Positions 10,314 through 24,300 of a DNA stretch of 64,000 nucleotides are shown one piece after another. The stretch comes from Vitellaria paradoxa (lineage: Eukaryota; Streptophyta; Magnoliopsida; Ericales; Sapotaceae). The position numbers and the translations under genes were made by a program. The notes under the pieces are model-generated. The model was not told the DNA's origin and ran no database searches. It saw only the letters and a program-made list of their open reading frames with translations. Position 1 is the first letter of the stretch. Each line of letters opens with the position of its first letter. Location of the stretch: NCBI GenBank assembly GCA_019916065.1, contig CM034236.1, forward strand, positions 18,304,805 through 18,368,804, in the 5' to 3' direction.

Positions 10314-13300
10314 CTGATAACATGAACAAGACAGCACAGCAAGCAATGAACAACTAATCCCAATTTTCATCTTCAAACTGTGCTAGACTCCACGTTACAT
10401 GGACTCGAATATGGGTGTCAGGTGAATACATGATCCGGTGCCAGATTTCATATAATTTTTTAAGTCCAACAATAATAACACAGCTAGAATTTTCAAATTT
10501 CTTGAATACTTATTTTATTTTCTCAAGGTAAAGAGATGTCTTCATATTGTTAAACATAGGTCATGATTTAAAATAAGAAACTCTGACAAGTTTACACGCT
10601 TGTTAGTTGTATATCAACTTAAAATGCTGGAGGCATATCTTATGTTCTTACCCAAATGTTGTGTGTGAAAAATGTACTGTACAAATTTACGATATAATGT
10701 AAGACAGGAAATTTCATGTAGAAATATTTGTCACTCGATTCTCAACTCAGTACTTCTTGAATCAATTGCTTGTTGAGCATTCCAAGATCAAAATCAAGAA
10801 ATAAAACACAGAATATAATGTGGTTCCGTAATAACCTTCGTCTATGGCTGCTAAAACCCAAGACCACTACCTCTATTTCTCGTTAAATAGTTACAATGGA
10901 AAAGGAGGATTCCACTCACTCAACTCAACTCACCACCCGTCTTCTTTCTCTCCCACCCACAACTGAAAACACAAACCCAGCCCCCCTCACTCTGCCTAAC
11001 AGATATCCTAACCACCTCACATCCATTCTCCATATACACATAAACAATAATGAAGGATAATAAAAACAGCCCCAAAACTAATGATCCTTGGGCTGAACGA
11101 CTGAGCATTTGGTAGGCTTTGATTGCAACTTGTAACCAGAGCTTGAATGCCTCCTCATCAATTCCATATCTGACAACCTCTTCAGCTGGCGACCCACTTG
11201 GAGTGGATGTAGATAGCCAACAATCACCCCCTCCACCCAAGGTGGGTTTGTCATGTCTGTTGTGTCTTTACTTTTTCATTGTGAGTTTCACATCCCCTAT
11301 CAGAGGTATCCACACTTTCTCGTCTAAGTGCCTCCACACCACCTGTCAAGATGCATTGCAAAGACTCTCTTTGCTGTCTTGTGACCCATCTCTCCATTTC
11401 CTGTGCACTTTTACAGTTTCATGGAGAGGAACCTCTCATTGATTCGATCATTCGAGACTGAAAGAAACTGTTAGGCTTCATCGAAACAAATGATGCAGCA
11501 TTTGTTCCATCCCTTTGCTCTTGAGTTTTACAATGTCTGAGTTTTATAATGTCAACATCTCCAATAATGATACCACAGGTCATCTCTAGGATTCTTGTGC
11601 ACCCTTCGACTCCATTCCATGATTGACGCTCCTGTACCCCTATTGGGCGCACTAGGTATTGCCATGCCCATTTCCATATGCATCTGCATAATGTCGCATC
11701 CTCGGTTCATTTCGTCCAACTATACTACCAGACCTATTTCAAGCTGGGTGGACCAAATGGAAGAGTGCTTCGGGGGTTTTGTGCGATCGAAAAATCCCCC
11801 TCAAGGTGAAAGGAAGGTATTATAAGGTAGCGGTTAGACCAGCGTTGCTATATGGATCAGAGTGTTGGGCAGTAAAGCATAATCATGATCAGAAGATGGC
11901 AGTTGCGGAGATGAGGACGCTAAGGTGGATGTGCGAGATTATAAGGAAAGATAGGATTAGGAACGAGGAGATTAAGGGCAAAGTAGGAATAGCACCGATT
12001 GAAGATAAAATGAGAGAAAACCGATTAAGATGGATTGGCCATGTTAGAAGGCGTCCAGCAGAGGCACCTGTTAGAAGGTGTGAAAGTATGAAGATTACCA
12101 GGAGTAGGAGAGGTAGAGGAAGACCCAAGAGAAGCTAGAAAGAAACCATTAAACATGACCTGACCTACCTAAATTTATCAGAGGACATACCCCTAAACAG
12201 ATCTAATTGGCGTCGACAAATCCATATAACCGACCCCACTTAGTGGGAAAAGGCTTGGTTTGGTTTGGTTTGGTTATACTACCAGACCTATATGTGACAG
12301 CCACTTCAACTGTCACCACTTTCCTCCAGCCTGTATGGTACCAATCCGCCCCCTCTATGGCCAAGTACTCTCTTGATTGGAGTCCTACAACCTTGCTACT
12401 TCCGACAATTAGGCTTTTTCCTTTTCCTCCATTGCTTTGTGCTTTGAACATTCTCATTTTATATGCCATACCTTGTCATAGGTAAACTTTAATTTCCTAT
12501 TGGTCTCTAATTGGATCTTCCCCTATTAGTTCTCCGATCATCTCTTCCTGTGACACCCCTGCTTCTCCCTTCTATAACTAGGCTTGTCACCCATCGTCAC
12601 CTGTGCCCTTTTCTTGCCTCTTTGTTGAAAAGTGCACCCTTAACCATCCTCATGGTCACCTTCCTGTTTGACACTGAATTAGTGAGAGAGATTACCAACA
12701 TCTCCTAGCTATCTGGCTAATAACTGACAAGCAATAAACCCGTGTTTCATCGTCTTATTTCAAGCTGACACTAGATAATTGAATTAGGTGGTTTTGAAAT
12801 TCGCTTGTGTGTTTTGCCACTGAGCTTCCAGTCTTCAAATTCAAATCCAATAGCTTCCTCATTATGAGTGTCCTATTCCGAGATGTTTTCGATAGGTACC
12901 TCTCCAGTTTTGTTCAAAGTGCATAAGTGCTTGTCTCCTAAGCTATGTAGTGGAACGCCTCAACTCCAATCCACTGCTTGATCTGCCCCAGTGTCTTCCT
13001 TCCTTTGTCTCTGCCGGTTTGATCCCTCCATTCTCCAAAGGATCGTACATGTCCTTGCATTAGAGGATATCCTCCGTCCATGGCTTTCAAAGGGCATAAT
13101 TGATACCCACCTGCATAATCACTGCACCTGTTGTGGTAACCTCCATTTTACCTCTCGTCTAGATGCAAAATTTGCCAAAGCTAAATACACACATGGATCC
13201 AGAACATTGAAAAAAACACTCAGGAAGGGCATAATTGAAAAACTAAGAAAATGTCCAGGCCCAAACAATGTTCTAGGGGCTTAAATGGAAGCTTTTTCAA

Positions 13301-16300
13301 TTTCCTCCGGCCAAACTATAAATTCCAGAAATTCCAGCAGAAAATTCTCAATATTCCTCTTTGCCAACGTTGCTGCTGACATGGCACTACTGCTGATCTG
13401 GCAGTGATGTGGCAGTCAATGCTGATGTCTCAGGCGAGCTGCCACTGACATGGTGGCTAGGCTATTTTGGAGAATCAAATATATCCCCCCCAAGGTTCGA
13501 ACGCCAGACCTCTAGGTTAGAAGAGAAGCTTCACCATCTCTCTATATACATTAACAATCATCGGGATAATAAAAACAGCCCAAAAACTGATGATCCTTGA
13601 GCTGTACAGCTGAGCATTTGAGAGGTTTTGATTGCAGCTTGTAACCAAAGCTTCAATGCTTCCTCATCAATTCCAAAACCGACAACCTCTTCAGCTGGCC
13701 ACTTTGGTGGATACAGATAACCAACATTACTCACACTTTAGGATACCTAATTAAACCAGGAACAAGACAGATCTCCTGTCCAATCAGTGAATTGGCTGAC
13801 GGAAAGCAAAGCAAAGGCCCCCAAATTTTCATCTGATTTTTTGTTCATGAACTTTATTAAATTTATAGCCTTAGGGGCCGATTGGATGCTACAAAATGTG
13901 GCATCCATAAATAATACACCCTTATAAGCTTTGATGTGATGTTTTTTGTTGGTTTGGGAAGTAAAATTTCTCCCCTCTAAAAATTATCCTTCCTTCTTAA
14001 TCTTGGAAGGTGTATTATTTTTGGAGAGGGTCCCCCTTATATGGACTAAATTGGACCATTATGCCCCTTCTCATCCCCCTTCTCACCTACAAAATATATT
14101 TTATATTAAAAATAAATTCTTTTTTTTTTCTAATGGAAAAATGTATTAAAAAATTATATTAATAAAAATAAAAAAATATAATTTTTTTCCAAATAGGGGG
14201 TTATGTAATTAAAAAAATATATTTTTCCAAATAGGAGGTGATGTGATTTTAAGATAATAATATTATTTTTTAGCAAATATAATAATATTATTTTTTAGCA
14301 AATTTATACAAAATTACACATTAATATTTTTTAAATAAGGAGAAAAAAAATGAGCAATTAAGGAAGTTTTGGATAAATTGAGATGTTATTGTCTACAAAA
14401 CTAATTTATATATTTTATAAAGTTTAATTTATTCATAACATAATTTATTTATAATTAATTTGTCTAAAATTAATTTGTACTAGTTGGTTTTCACATTATA
14501 TAATTAATATAAACATATAATTAAGTTTGAGTAACCAAGTTTAATTTAATGGGTAACCAAGTTTAAGATACCACAAGGACAAAAGAGTCATTTGGCTGTT
14601 TTTTCCATCATTCACCTCCTCTTATTTATAAAACATCCAAACCAAGTCAAAAGTTATCCCCTCCATAAACATCACATCAATGTGGGCCAACCCTCTAAAA
14701 ATAATACCCTCTCTTATCTTATACCCCCTTTAAAACTTATCCCCTTGAAATTTTAACACCATCCAATCGGGCCCTTAAAGTGTGAAATAATTTTCCAGGA
14801 AATAAAGGCCCACGTGAATCAGTTTCTTTTAAAGATTGAAATATGCTTCAGAGTAGCATGAAGTGGCAGAAAAACAAAGATTTGCATAAATTACCAATGC
14901 ATAATCCATGGGTGGGATGCAGTGGTTATTCCTTCTGATAAGATAATAGCATGAAGTGGTTATTCTTTTTTCTTCCCCAGTTGCTAGGTTTTCCCTGTAG
15001 GACTAACTTCCCATTCCCACATTACCAATTTATGATATACACATAAATTAAAAAGAATACAACAAAGATGTGTGTCCCTAAAACAATATTATTAGTTAAC
15101 GTTCTAAAGTAATTGATGCCCTAAAGAGTATTATTCCTGCAGAACGTGTGCCAAATTTGATTATTACTTAAATTACAAAATCAGATACCGCAGGAAAATA
15201 TTGTAAGTTTCCTGCATGTTTTATTGGATGGTGTATCAACTTGTAAATATCTTGCAACAATACAGATGGATAAATGAGGATGTATATCAAGCTATCTTTT
15301 AACGTTGGGACCCCGATTCGCACATGGAGTAGAAAGACAAATAAACCAAATCAAATAAGGTGCACAAACATCAGCAAACGAAGTGCACAACCATAAATAT
15401 TGATAATAAGATGTGAAACCAAAATGTCCCGGAACCAGAACTCTAATAGACAATAGTTAAGTCACCAATTGTTCAAAAGCTTAATTGCTGGGAAATGGGT
15501 CCAACAATGCATATAAACTATCTTAGCCGAGTGTATGCACATCCAGATAGAACGTGTTATGGTACAGCAGATAAAATAATGCCAATATATCAACAATCAG
15601 AAATTATTTGTAGGAAGAACTATCATACCATTATTGTAAGGGTTTCACGTAGGATTATATGTATATGGAGGTTTACTTATTAAATCTACTAGAAACAATG
15701 AAGAATAAATAAAACGTACCTCCCCAATGTCAGACCCCACTGCAACACCCTCAGCAATGACTCTTGAAAGAGTAGATGCATCCCCAAAACCCAAATTAAC
15801 CCCTTGACCAGCCAAGGGATGAACAGTGTGTGCAGAATCACCAATAAGAGCAACGTGCCTCGATGTATATTGGTTAGCATGCATTAGAGATAATGGAAAT
15901 ACCATTCTTTCTGAAGCCAGCTTGACCACTTTTGGGGGAACTTCAAAATTCTCACTGGCAGATGATGTCACATCTGCCCCAAGCCAAGAAAATATGTTTC
16001 TGCCACTAATTAACTGTGAATGAGGATGAGGGCCATATCCATAATCTAAAGCATGATTCACAGCATTGACAAAATCATCCTCATTCATTGATTTGCGGTC
16101 TGACGACTCTTTCGTGTTCATAGTCCAAACAATATTGCTAAACTTATCACCCATCGGCAAAAGCGCAATTGGACCAGCAGGTAGAAATCGTTGCCATGCG
16201 CACCGGTTTTCCACTGAATGTTCCACTGTACAAATGATGGCATTCTGTGAATACTTCCACCCAGTTGTTCTGAATCCCGCTAACTCCCTGACACGTGACT

Positions 16301-18292
16301 TGGACCCATCAGCTCCAACCTGTAATAATCACCATCAAGGCTTTTTTTTTTTTAGTACAAATAAGAATCAAACGTGTATATGGGGTAGGGGAAGGGGAAT
16401 CAACTTGAATCCTGGATCTAGTCCAGGGGTGAAGGAGCCTTCAACCACCAGGCCACCCTTCATGTACACCAACAAAGTTGACACACTATTATTTGCATTG
16501 ATCTGATAGGCAATATATGTCTTATGTTATTCCGTTCCTTCTTAGTATAGAAAGAAACTTCATCTACATCTCAGTTGAGCTTACCACTAACTTCGCATAC
16601 AGCGTATTGCCATTGCTTAGTTCCAGCTTTGCTAAATCTCTGTAACTGCACATTGTTGTCCCTGGAGAAGTCTTCTCTGCCGCCACAGACAAGCTTGAAG
16701 ATAGAGTCATTGAAGTTAACATGGAAGGATAGATTGTCTTCTGGAAATCTGTATTCTGCTAATATTCAATATTTTTGCGTTAAAAAAGATAAGATTTTTA
16801 ATTAAATTCAAATCATAACCTCAGTAATTACAGTCCATTAATTGATACACCAACAGCAATTACGCAAGAACAAATTCCTGAGAAACTGACAGAAAGCACA
16901 ATATGAAAACAAATTAACTACGATAACCTTTTAAAAAAAAAAAGAAAGAAAGAAAGGAATTTTTGTAATATCTTCGTATCTCACACATTATCTATCACAA
17001 ATATCACAATAAGATGGAGCCTAGAAGTAATTCATAAAAAAATGACACTGTAATTTACAACAACCAAGAAACATACTTACCAAAAAAAAACAACCAAGAA
17101 ACATGGATACGGACACAAGGGCACATACATGGGACAGGGTGGGTATACAGACAATACATATATTTTCTGAAGTGTTATTAGCTATATATGAATATAAAAA
17201 CTATAGACCACCAAAACAGTTTTAAAATAACACCAATTCAAAATATCAATTCACAACTAAAAACATGTTTAGTCCTCTAAAAAGTAACAAAACAAGAGAG
17301 ACAAAGTTTTATTATGTTTTAAAAGTTTCAGTTATCTGAAACTAGTCATGTCCTATCTGCTAAACATAAAGCATAAAAAAAGGAAGAGAGAGAGAGAGGG
17401 AGAGAGAGATATCAAGTGGGGAGAAGAAGAAATGAACTTCTCCTAAAACAACATGAATAAATGTGTTCGCGCCCACACACAGAAGGGGGGGGGGCGAGAG
17501 AGAGAGTTTTAATTTTACTGAAAAATTGGCTTCACTGAACATTTGATCTCATGCTCCATAACTTTGGGGAGAGGAGTATGATAGCATAAAAAATGGTCCA
17601 ATTTGGGCCCTCTCTTCAACTGAACAATTTCTGCCAATTCAACTTATTCCTCTCGATTCTGTCATTTTCCTGGAAACCTCTCTGCTTGTAGAGGACAGAT
17701 TGCGTGCATTCAACTCTTCCCAGACCTTAAATGTTGTCATGTGCACCAGGTTTTTGTTTTTCCTCTCTATTCTCTCCTTTTACATGAATTGTTTTTTTTT
17801 TTCACCTCTAATCTAAAAAACAATAATTGATGGGTTTATTCCCTTTTGCATTTTACTCTGCTTGCAGAAGGAAGACTACGTGCATTTGACCCTTCCCAGA
17901 CCCTAAAATGCTGCCATGTGCACTGGATTTCCATTTTTCCTCTCTATTCTTTCCCTTCATATGAATTGTTTTTTTCACCTCTAAATTAAAGAAAACAATA
18001 ATTGCTGGGTTTGTTCCCATCTGCATTCTAGAAATGAAAGCTTTTGTATCCTTCCTATGAGTTGGAATTTATGGGAATGATTGTGAAAGCTCCTAAAATC
18101 CAATTTACTTTGATTAAATGTCACTGAAACAAAGTTATTCCATTCTACACTAGCAAAAGGAAGGACCTTGTTCTGCAATACTTCATAAGGTCCAAATCCA
18201 ATGCAGAGGCAGAATATTAGCACGCCACTAGTGAAGTGGTTAAGTAATGTTGGTTTCTATCAGATCATGAGGTTCATCTCACCAGCCACCAC

Positions 18293-18351
<59 letters not shown>

Positions 18352-21300
18352 TCAAAGAAGAGAATAATGGGGAGGAGAGAAGAGAAAGTGAAAAGAAGAT
18401 GGAGGAGAGGATAAGAAAGGAGTCCACATGGTTTGTACTTGGGTAGAATTCTCTTGATGTCTTACCAGTCATTTATTTATTAAGCTTTTGTTTGGGAGAG
18501 TGGGAGGGGAGAGGAAAGGAAAAGAACTAACATAAGTGAGAGGGAGAGTAAGGGAAAGGAAGAAAAGAAAGGTTAATTGTTTTTTCTTATTTGGGACAGA
18601 TGGAAAGGGGAATGGAGGTTAAGGTAAAAAATATGGTTAAAAATATCATTATACACTTTAAAATATATTTATTATGGTTAAAATACCATTGTACGCTTTA
18701 AATGCACGTTTGTTGAAATAATGAAAAATACCAAGGAAAAAATCGATAAAACATAATTTAAAATCCTTCTACACCCACTACACCCAAACTAGGAGCGAAA
18801 TAAACTTGGTTAATAGAGATAAATGGAAGTGAATTGGTCACCCAATTCGATTCACCTCTTCCCAAACAAGCTAAATCTTTTCACCTTCTCCCATTCACCT
18901 TTCTTTCCCCCTATTTGCCTCCTCTCAAACCAATGTCATATGGACTTTTTTAAATGTATAGCATACTCCTGTCGAGTACTTAACATTTGAATAAGAAATA
19001 CTTGGGCAAGGATATAGTGTATGTGTCCTAATGAGATTGAGTATCCACATAAACATATTTAACAAATTGATTTTAGTAAATAACCATGCACAAAATTGTA
19101 TTGTAATACCATATTATCCTATAAAATAAAATAATTATATTAAATATATAAATATTTTCCCATTTTCCCGTATCTTTAAATAAGAGAATCAATGGATCCA
19201 ACTCTTAGACATGTATTCATACCCTACACCCATACTCAGGTTCATGTAACATAGTCCCAAACAAAGGCTCACAGAGACAGAGAGAGAGAGAGCCATTGGA
19301 AATTCAAGAAATCTTAGCCATGAAGTGCAGAGAGAAGAAAAGCACTACTAAATAATCTAGAGTTTTTTCATATCTAGCACTATTCCCATTTTACATCCAA
19401 AAACTGATTTATAGGTCTAGAAAACCCTAAAGTAAGATGAACCCTCAATTAGGGTTTAGGAGTTATTTGGATAATTTTAAAAATAACCCGATACGGGCTG
19501 TTGGAGTTCTTTGTTGGCCATATCATGAGTTAAATTATTTGAACATCATATGTGATCTCTTTTGGGAATAGAAAAGTCAACACTAGTAAATAGGGGTGGC
19601 AATGAAAGCCCAAACCCATCAACTCTCCCAAAACTGTTTAGTTTAAATGGCTTGGGTCTTCCCTATTTAATAAATGAGTTATTATTGAGCTTTTAATAAA
19701 GTACGCATGTTTAATATGGGCTAAAATCTAAATACATATTGGGCACCCATAATATGTAGATCCAACTGTATCTATGTATGCAGATCGAACCAAGGTGATG
19801 CTAGGTCTTATTATGACATCCTCGAATACAATCAACTATCTAAATGCGTTCTAACAGGTTGAGTATTTTTAACCCACCACCAAATGTAACCTGACCCAAC
19901 CCATTAGAACCTGACCAGTTGCCACCCCTACCAGTAAAGGAGATGGTAATGGGAGTGGTAGAAGGTAATGGGGGTGGCACCGGTAATGATGGTTGGCAGG
20001 ACCACCATTTGTTTTTTTTTTTTTTTTTTGGTTATTTATTTATTTATTCTCTGTCTCTGTCTCTGTCTCTATCTCTGTCCCTCCCTCCCTCCCACCCTCC
20101 CTATTATTAGGTAAGGAATGAAAAAAGCAAAAATGACATGAAAAAAGCAAAAATGACCAGTCCCATATTTGGGTCTTTCATTTGACACTACATACAGGTA
20201 CCGTAAATAGCAACTTCTAGCAGCAAATGAGCAATATATTTGGTAGTTTGAGTATATTACAGTTGAATATTTAAGTAATAAAAAAAGTATTAAATATTTT
20301 TTTATTCGTACCCAAGTTGTGTTTGTATCCTCATTTTTCCAAAATTACAAGGTCTCATGCTTGTGTCTATCTTCATGTCAATGCTTCTAAGGAGGTGGAA
20401 AAATTAACTTGAAGTTTATATCTAGACAACTCAAAGGGGTTATGGAAGATCTTCTCAATCCACAGCTTTCCTGGGAATGCAATTTATGCACACAAAAAAT
20501 GTCTAGAAACATTTCCACAATGTGCAAAACAAACATAAAGAATACAATGGACAACTTTCAACATACAAATAAGTATGGCCATAACAATAACTCGAAGAAA
20601 ATGGAAATGCAGTACAAAATCAAGAAATAAGGGTATATATTACACATCTTATTTAAGGATCTGCATCTTTCAAAATAAGAAATTTTTATGTAGCAATAAA
20701 CTAATTTTATATATTTTTCTATATAACATAAAAAATATACATATACATACATATATAGGGGGCGTTTGGAGTGACAAAAAGTGAAATAATTTGAGAATTT
20801 GTGAGTTCGTAATTCATGCAGTGAGATAAAAAGTGAATAACTTTTAGAGGTTTTCAAAGTTTTGTAGCGTTTTACATCGCACCAAACGGACCCATAATAT
20901 CTTTCCATATTGTTCTCCACATTTTTTTTTTATAAGAATACTTACATATATAATATCTTCACTCATTCTGCATGGACAAAGATTTTAAGGGAGCTATTAC
21001 TATCCTGTTTTGGTGTACAGTTGGTGTTTCCAAACCATGAAGAGGATTTGCTATGCCCCTAGTGGGGCTATAAGATGGGTTTAAACAATGGGAAAACTTG
21101 GCGAGTAGCTACTTTTTGTTTTTTTTTTTTTTTTTTTTTGGATAATTTTGAAGGAAAGGAACAATAGAACTTTTCAGAGGCTTGAGAGGCCTCCACAAAG
21201 TAAATAACATGATTGTGTGTACTTTGTATAGGTGGATGGCAGGGGGTCTAGAGCTTGATTTGTCTTTTTTTTAGCTTTTAATGAGAATTTGTTGGTATTT

Positions 21301-24300
21301 GGCCGTTTGAGACTGCCATTGGATGGCATGTCCTTAATGACTTTTCTCTTTTATACTTAATAAATTTGCTTTTATTTATCAAAATATATATATATTTCAC
21401 ATGTCTGTGCCATTTTGTGTCTTGCCCACGTCAACATCTGTGTATATGCTACATGGTTTCCATGTGAAAGAAACATGCAGCATACGAACATCAAAGGCAT
21501 GCGTGAATTTGAAACTTGGCATTTATTTCAGTTTGGAACAATAAATATCACAAGCTTTTAAGAAAAAAATATTACATGCTTTCTTTCCCTTAAAGTTACT
21601 ACTAAGAAATAAAATTTTGAAAGCATCAAAAGGTCTGAGGATGAAGAAAGGCAAGAAAGCATGTATGGCGGAATGCAGGTCTAAAAGCGAATGAAAAAAC
21701 CTGAAATGACGAAAACATGGAATAAAGAATGAGATCATCAACAAGTTTTGAAGAAATATAAATTTCTAAAGCTTAAAATTGCAGCTACCTGAATGCATGA
21801 CAACAGAGAACTATGAAGCACCTTGTTCTCTACCACACATCTGAACCATAAAATCGAAACATTTTCATCTGCCATTAATAAATTATAATAGAAGAGTTAC
21901 AAAAACTGCCAAGCAGCTGAGAGTGGTCTTACCCTAGTACTTCTTTATCTGCATCTTTTGCATTGTATCTTGTGTATCCTAGGCCGGTATAATCCCAAAC
22001 CTGCAAGGATGATTCAGTTGTAGGTGAAAAATTAACTACATAATCCACTAATGAATCATTGGTTTTATGTCAAGACAAGCAAGCCAATGAGGGACCATAC
22101 AGGCCATAAGCTGCAAGTATTCTATGTCAAGGTAATAATGGAAATGAGTTGAAAATGACAAAGGATAACTAAGACATTAAATCGAGTACAAATATGAACT
22201 ATGAAATTATTTTTCTTGAAGCAAGCAAAATCACAGAGAAAACAAAGAAACCCTATCGATGGAGAAATAATAGCAAAGCAAAACTTAGAAGTCATATTGA
22301 TGGAAAGTTGGAAACCTTTCCGTGGTTCTCTCTTAATTTGATTAAGAAAGTGATGTGAAAGAGAGAGAGAGAGAGAGAGAGAGAGATTAAGCAAGAGAGA
22401 AGAAACTAAATACACATACTAAGAAAGAGGAGAGAGAAGCTACAGAAAGAAGATAGAAGCAAGGAAGAAGAGTGAGAGGGAGGAAATCATCCCATAGACT
22501 ATTCATCATTCATTCATCTGCTACTAGAATGAACATACATGCATCATTTAAATAGGAGAACACAAAGGCACGGCAAGTGTCTTTCCTAAGGAAAGCCAAC
22601 AATATCATCATGCGTTTTTTTCAGCGGAATTTTTGGGAAGAAGACAAAATTTCAGAATGCTTTTGCTTAATGGGGTTTTTTGAGAAGAAACGCATGACCA
22701 TAATGCATTTTTAGAGAATATGAAAACATGATTTCAAAATGTATTTTCAGTAAAAGTATTTAGCCAAATGTTTTTCCTGGACAATTTTCCCTTAGACAAG
22801 CATCCAACAAGTATTGATATTGTGTTTTTATGTGCATAGCAAACCCACCTTTTATCTTTCAATATGCATATACCAGTTAGATGCATAACAAAAAATCCAA
22901 CATTCCTCCCCCTCCTTGTTATATTTGTAGTATACGTCTCATACGCAATACAGCTAGACACTGCTACACTCAGTTGTCCATGAATAGAAAAAGAGACAGT
23001 AATAATCCTAATTACGCTAACAATCCTAACAGATATCTAACAGACATAATATCTAATGACATTCAATTGAGTATATTGAATCATTAAGGTCACTTTTAAT
23101 TTTCAAACTTCCAAGTTATCAAATAAACATTCGTTTCATGGTTCTCATTCTATGTCTTGATCAGCTTAGACTCCTACTATTTGTTGATTGGGATGCTCTG
23201 TGTGCCAAAAAAAAATGAAGTTTCTGGGAAGCATATTATGAAAAAGTCATTTGAAAAGATTAATTTCAACACTATCAAAGAAAACAATAGAAGAATATAA
23301 ACACATTGACCAGATAACAGAAAACTATTACCTGCATCCTGTCAAAATAAGCATGTCGATGCTGTTGAACATATTGCCAAGCACCAACATCTGCATAGGT
23401 AGGAATATTTTTAGGATAAAAAGGTATACAAGACAGTCATCCCCATCTTCTGCAGTACTACACTTCAATCCACACTCGATGGACCTAGAGGCAAATACTT
23501 AAAAAAAATAAATTGCACCTTCAATAAAACAAAAGGAGAAAAAAAAAAAAAAAAGCAAAACTAAAGTCTGTATAGATAAAAAGAAGTTAGGACAGTTGTT
23601 TTGGAATTTTTTAGACCGAAGCGATTTCTATCAAGTGTTTGTGCCGGAGGGGGTACACCAGAGACAATCCAGCCAAACAGCTTCGTAGAAGCCTAACTAC
23701 AAGTTTCCACCGATCGGCCTCTCATTTCCATTAGGGCGGATGCATTTCCATTGTAACAGCGGCTGAAGGGAGAGTTTGACTCAGATAATAATAAGCCCGC
23801 TCTTTAAGGCCTCCTTAAGGATACCGTAATTTAAGTGTAGCTTGCGCTTTTGGTATCTAACAATGGAATCATCCCACTCTTGTGATGGAATTGATTAGTG
23901 AAATTGTGCAATTCAAATCAAAACCACAACCAAAAGTGTAATCAAATGATCATTAACTTCAAATTTCAACTAAATTTGTTGCCTGAATTAGCATTACTGA
24001 GATGACGTGACAAAATTAAGAGAAATTAAAGATCATAAAATATTCCTCTACTTTTCTCCTGAACTAGTTATCCAGAACTTCATTTAGTAACTTCTCAGAT
24101 GCATGTCATAAGAACTTCCACAACACATCCAGATAAAGATCATGCGTCAAGTTTACAATATCATTTTTTTACAAGTGGACAATTTATTAATAGAAGGCAT
24201 CAAAGGGATGCCACCCATTAAAACCACTGGTTATGTATCCATACTCTCAACAAATTATAAAAAGTTATTTGAATCTGGCTCTACATCTGAAATCCACCCA

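Noticed and set aside
10314..10376. ATG-started frame extending exon 10 upstream ([12 protein letters not shown])
   Set aside because: It reads through the TTATCAG acceptor into intron 9; homology starts at VSLLKKYE.
12207..12485. Overlapping open frames on both strands
   Set aside because: They run across the RTE 3' tail (TTTGG repeats) and its flank; no protein similarity.
15645..15719. Extension of the COQ6 exon 9 frame past 15720
   Set aside because: A GTACGT donor at 15719 and conserved continuation in exon 10 show that the extra residues are intronic.
18201..18472. Frames through TA/GA repeats
   Set aside because: Microsatellite translations ([12 protein letters not shown]), not genes.
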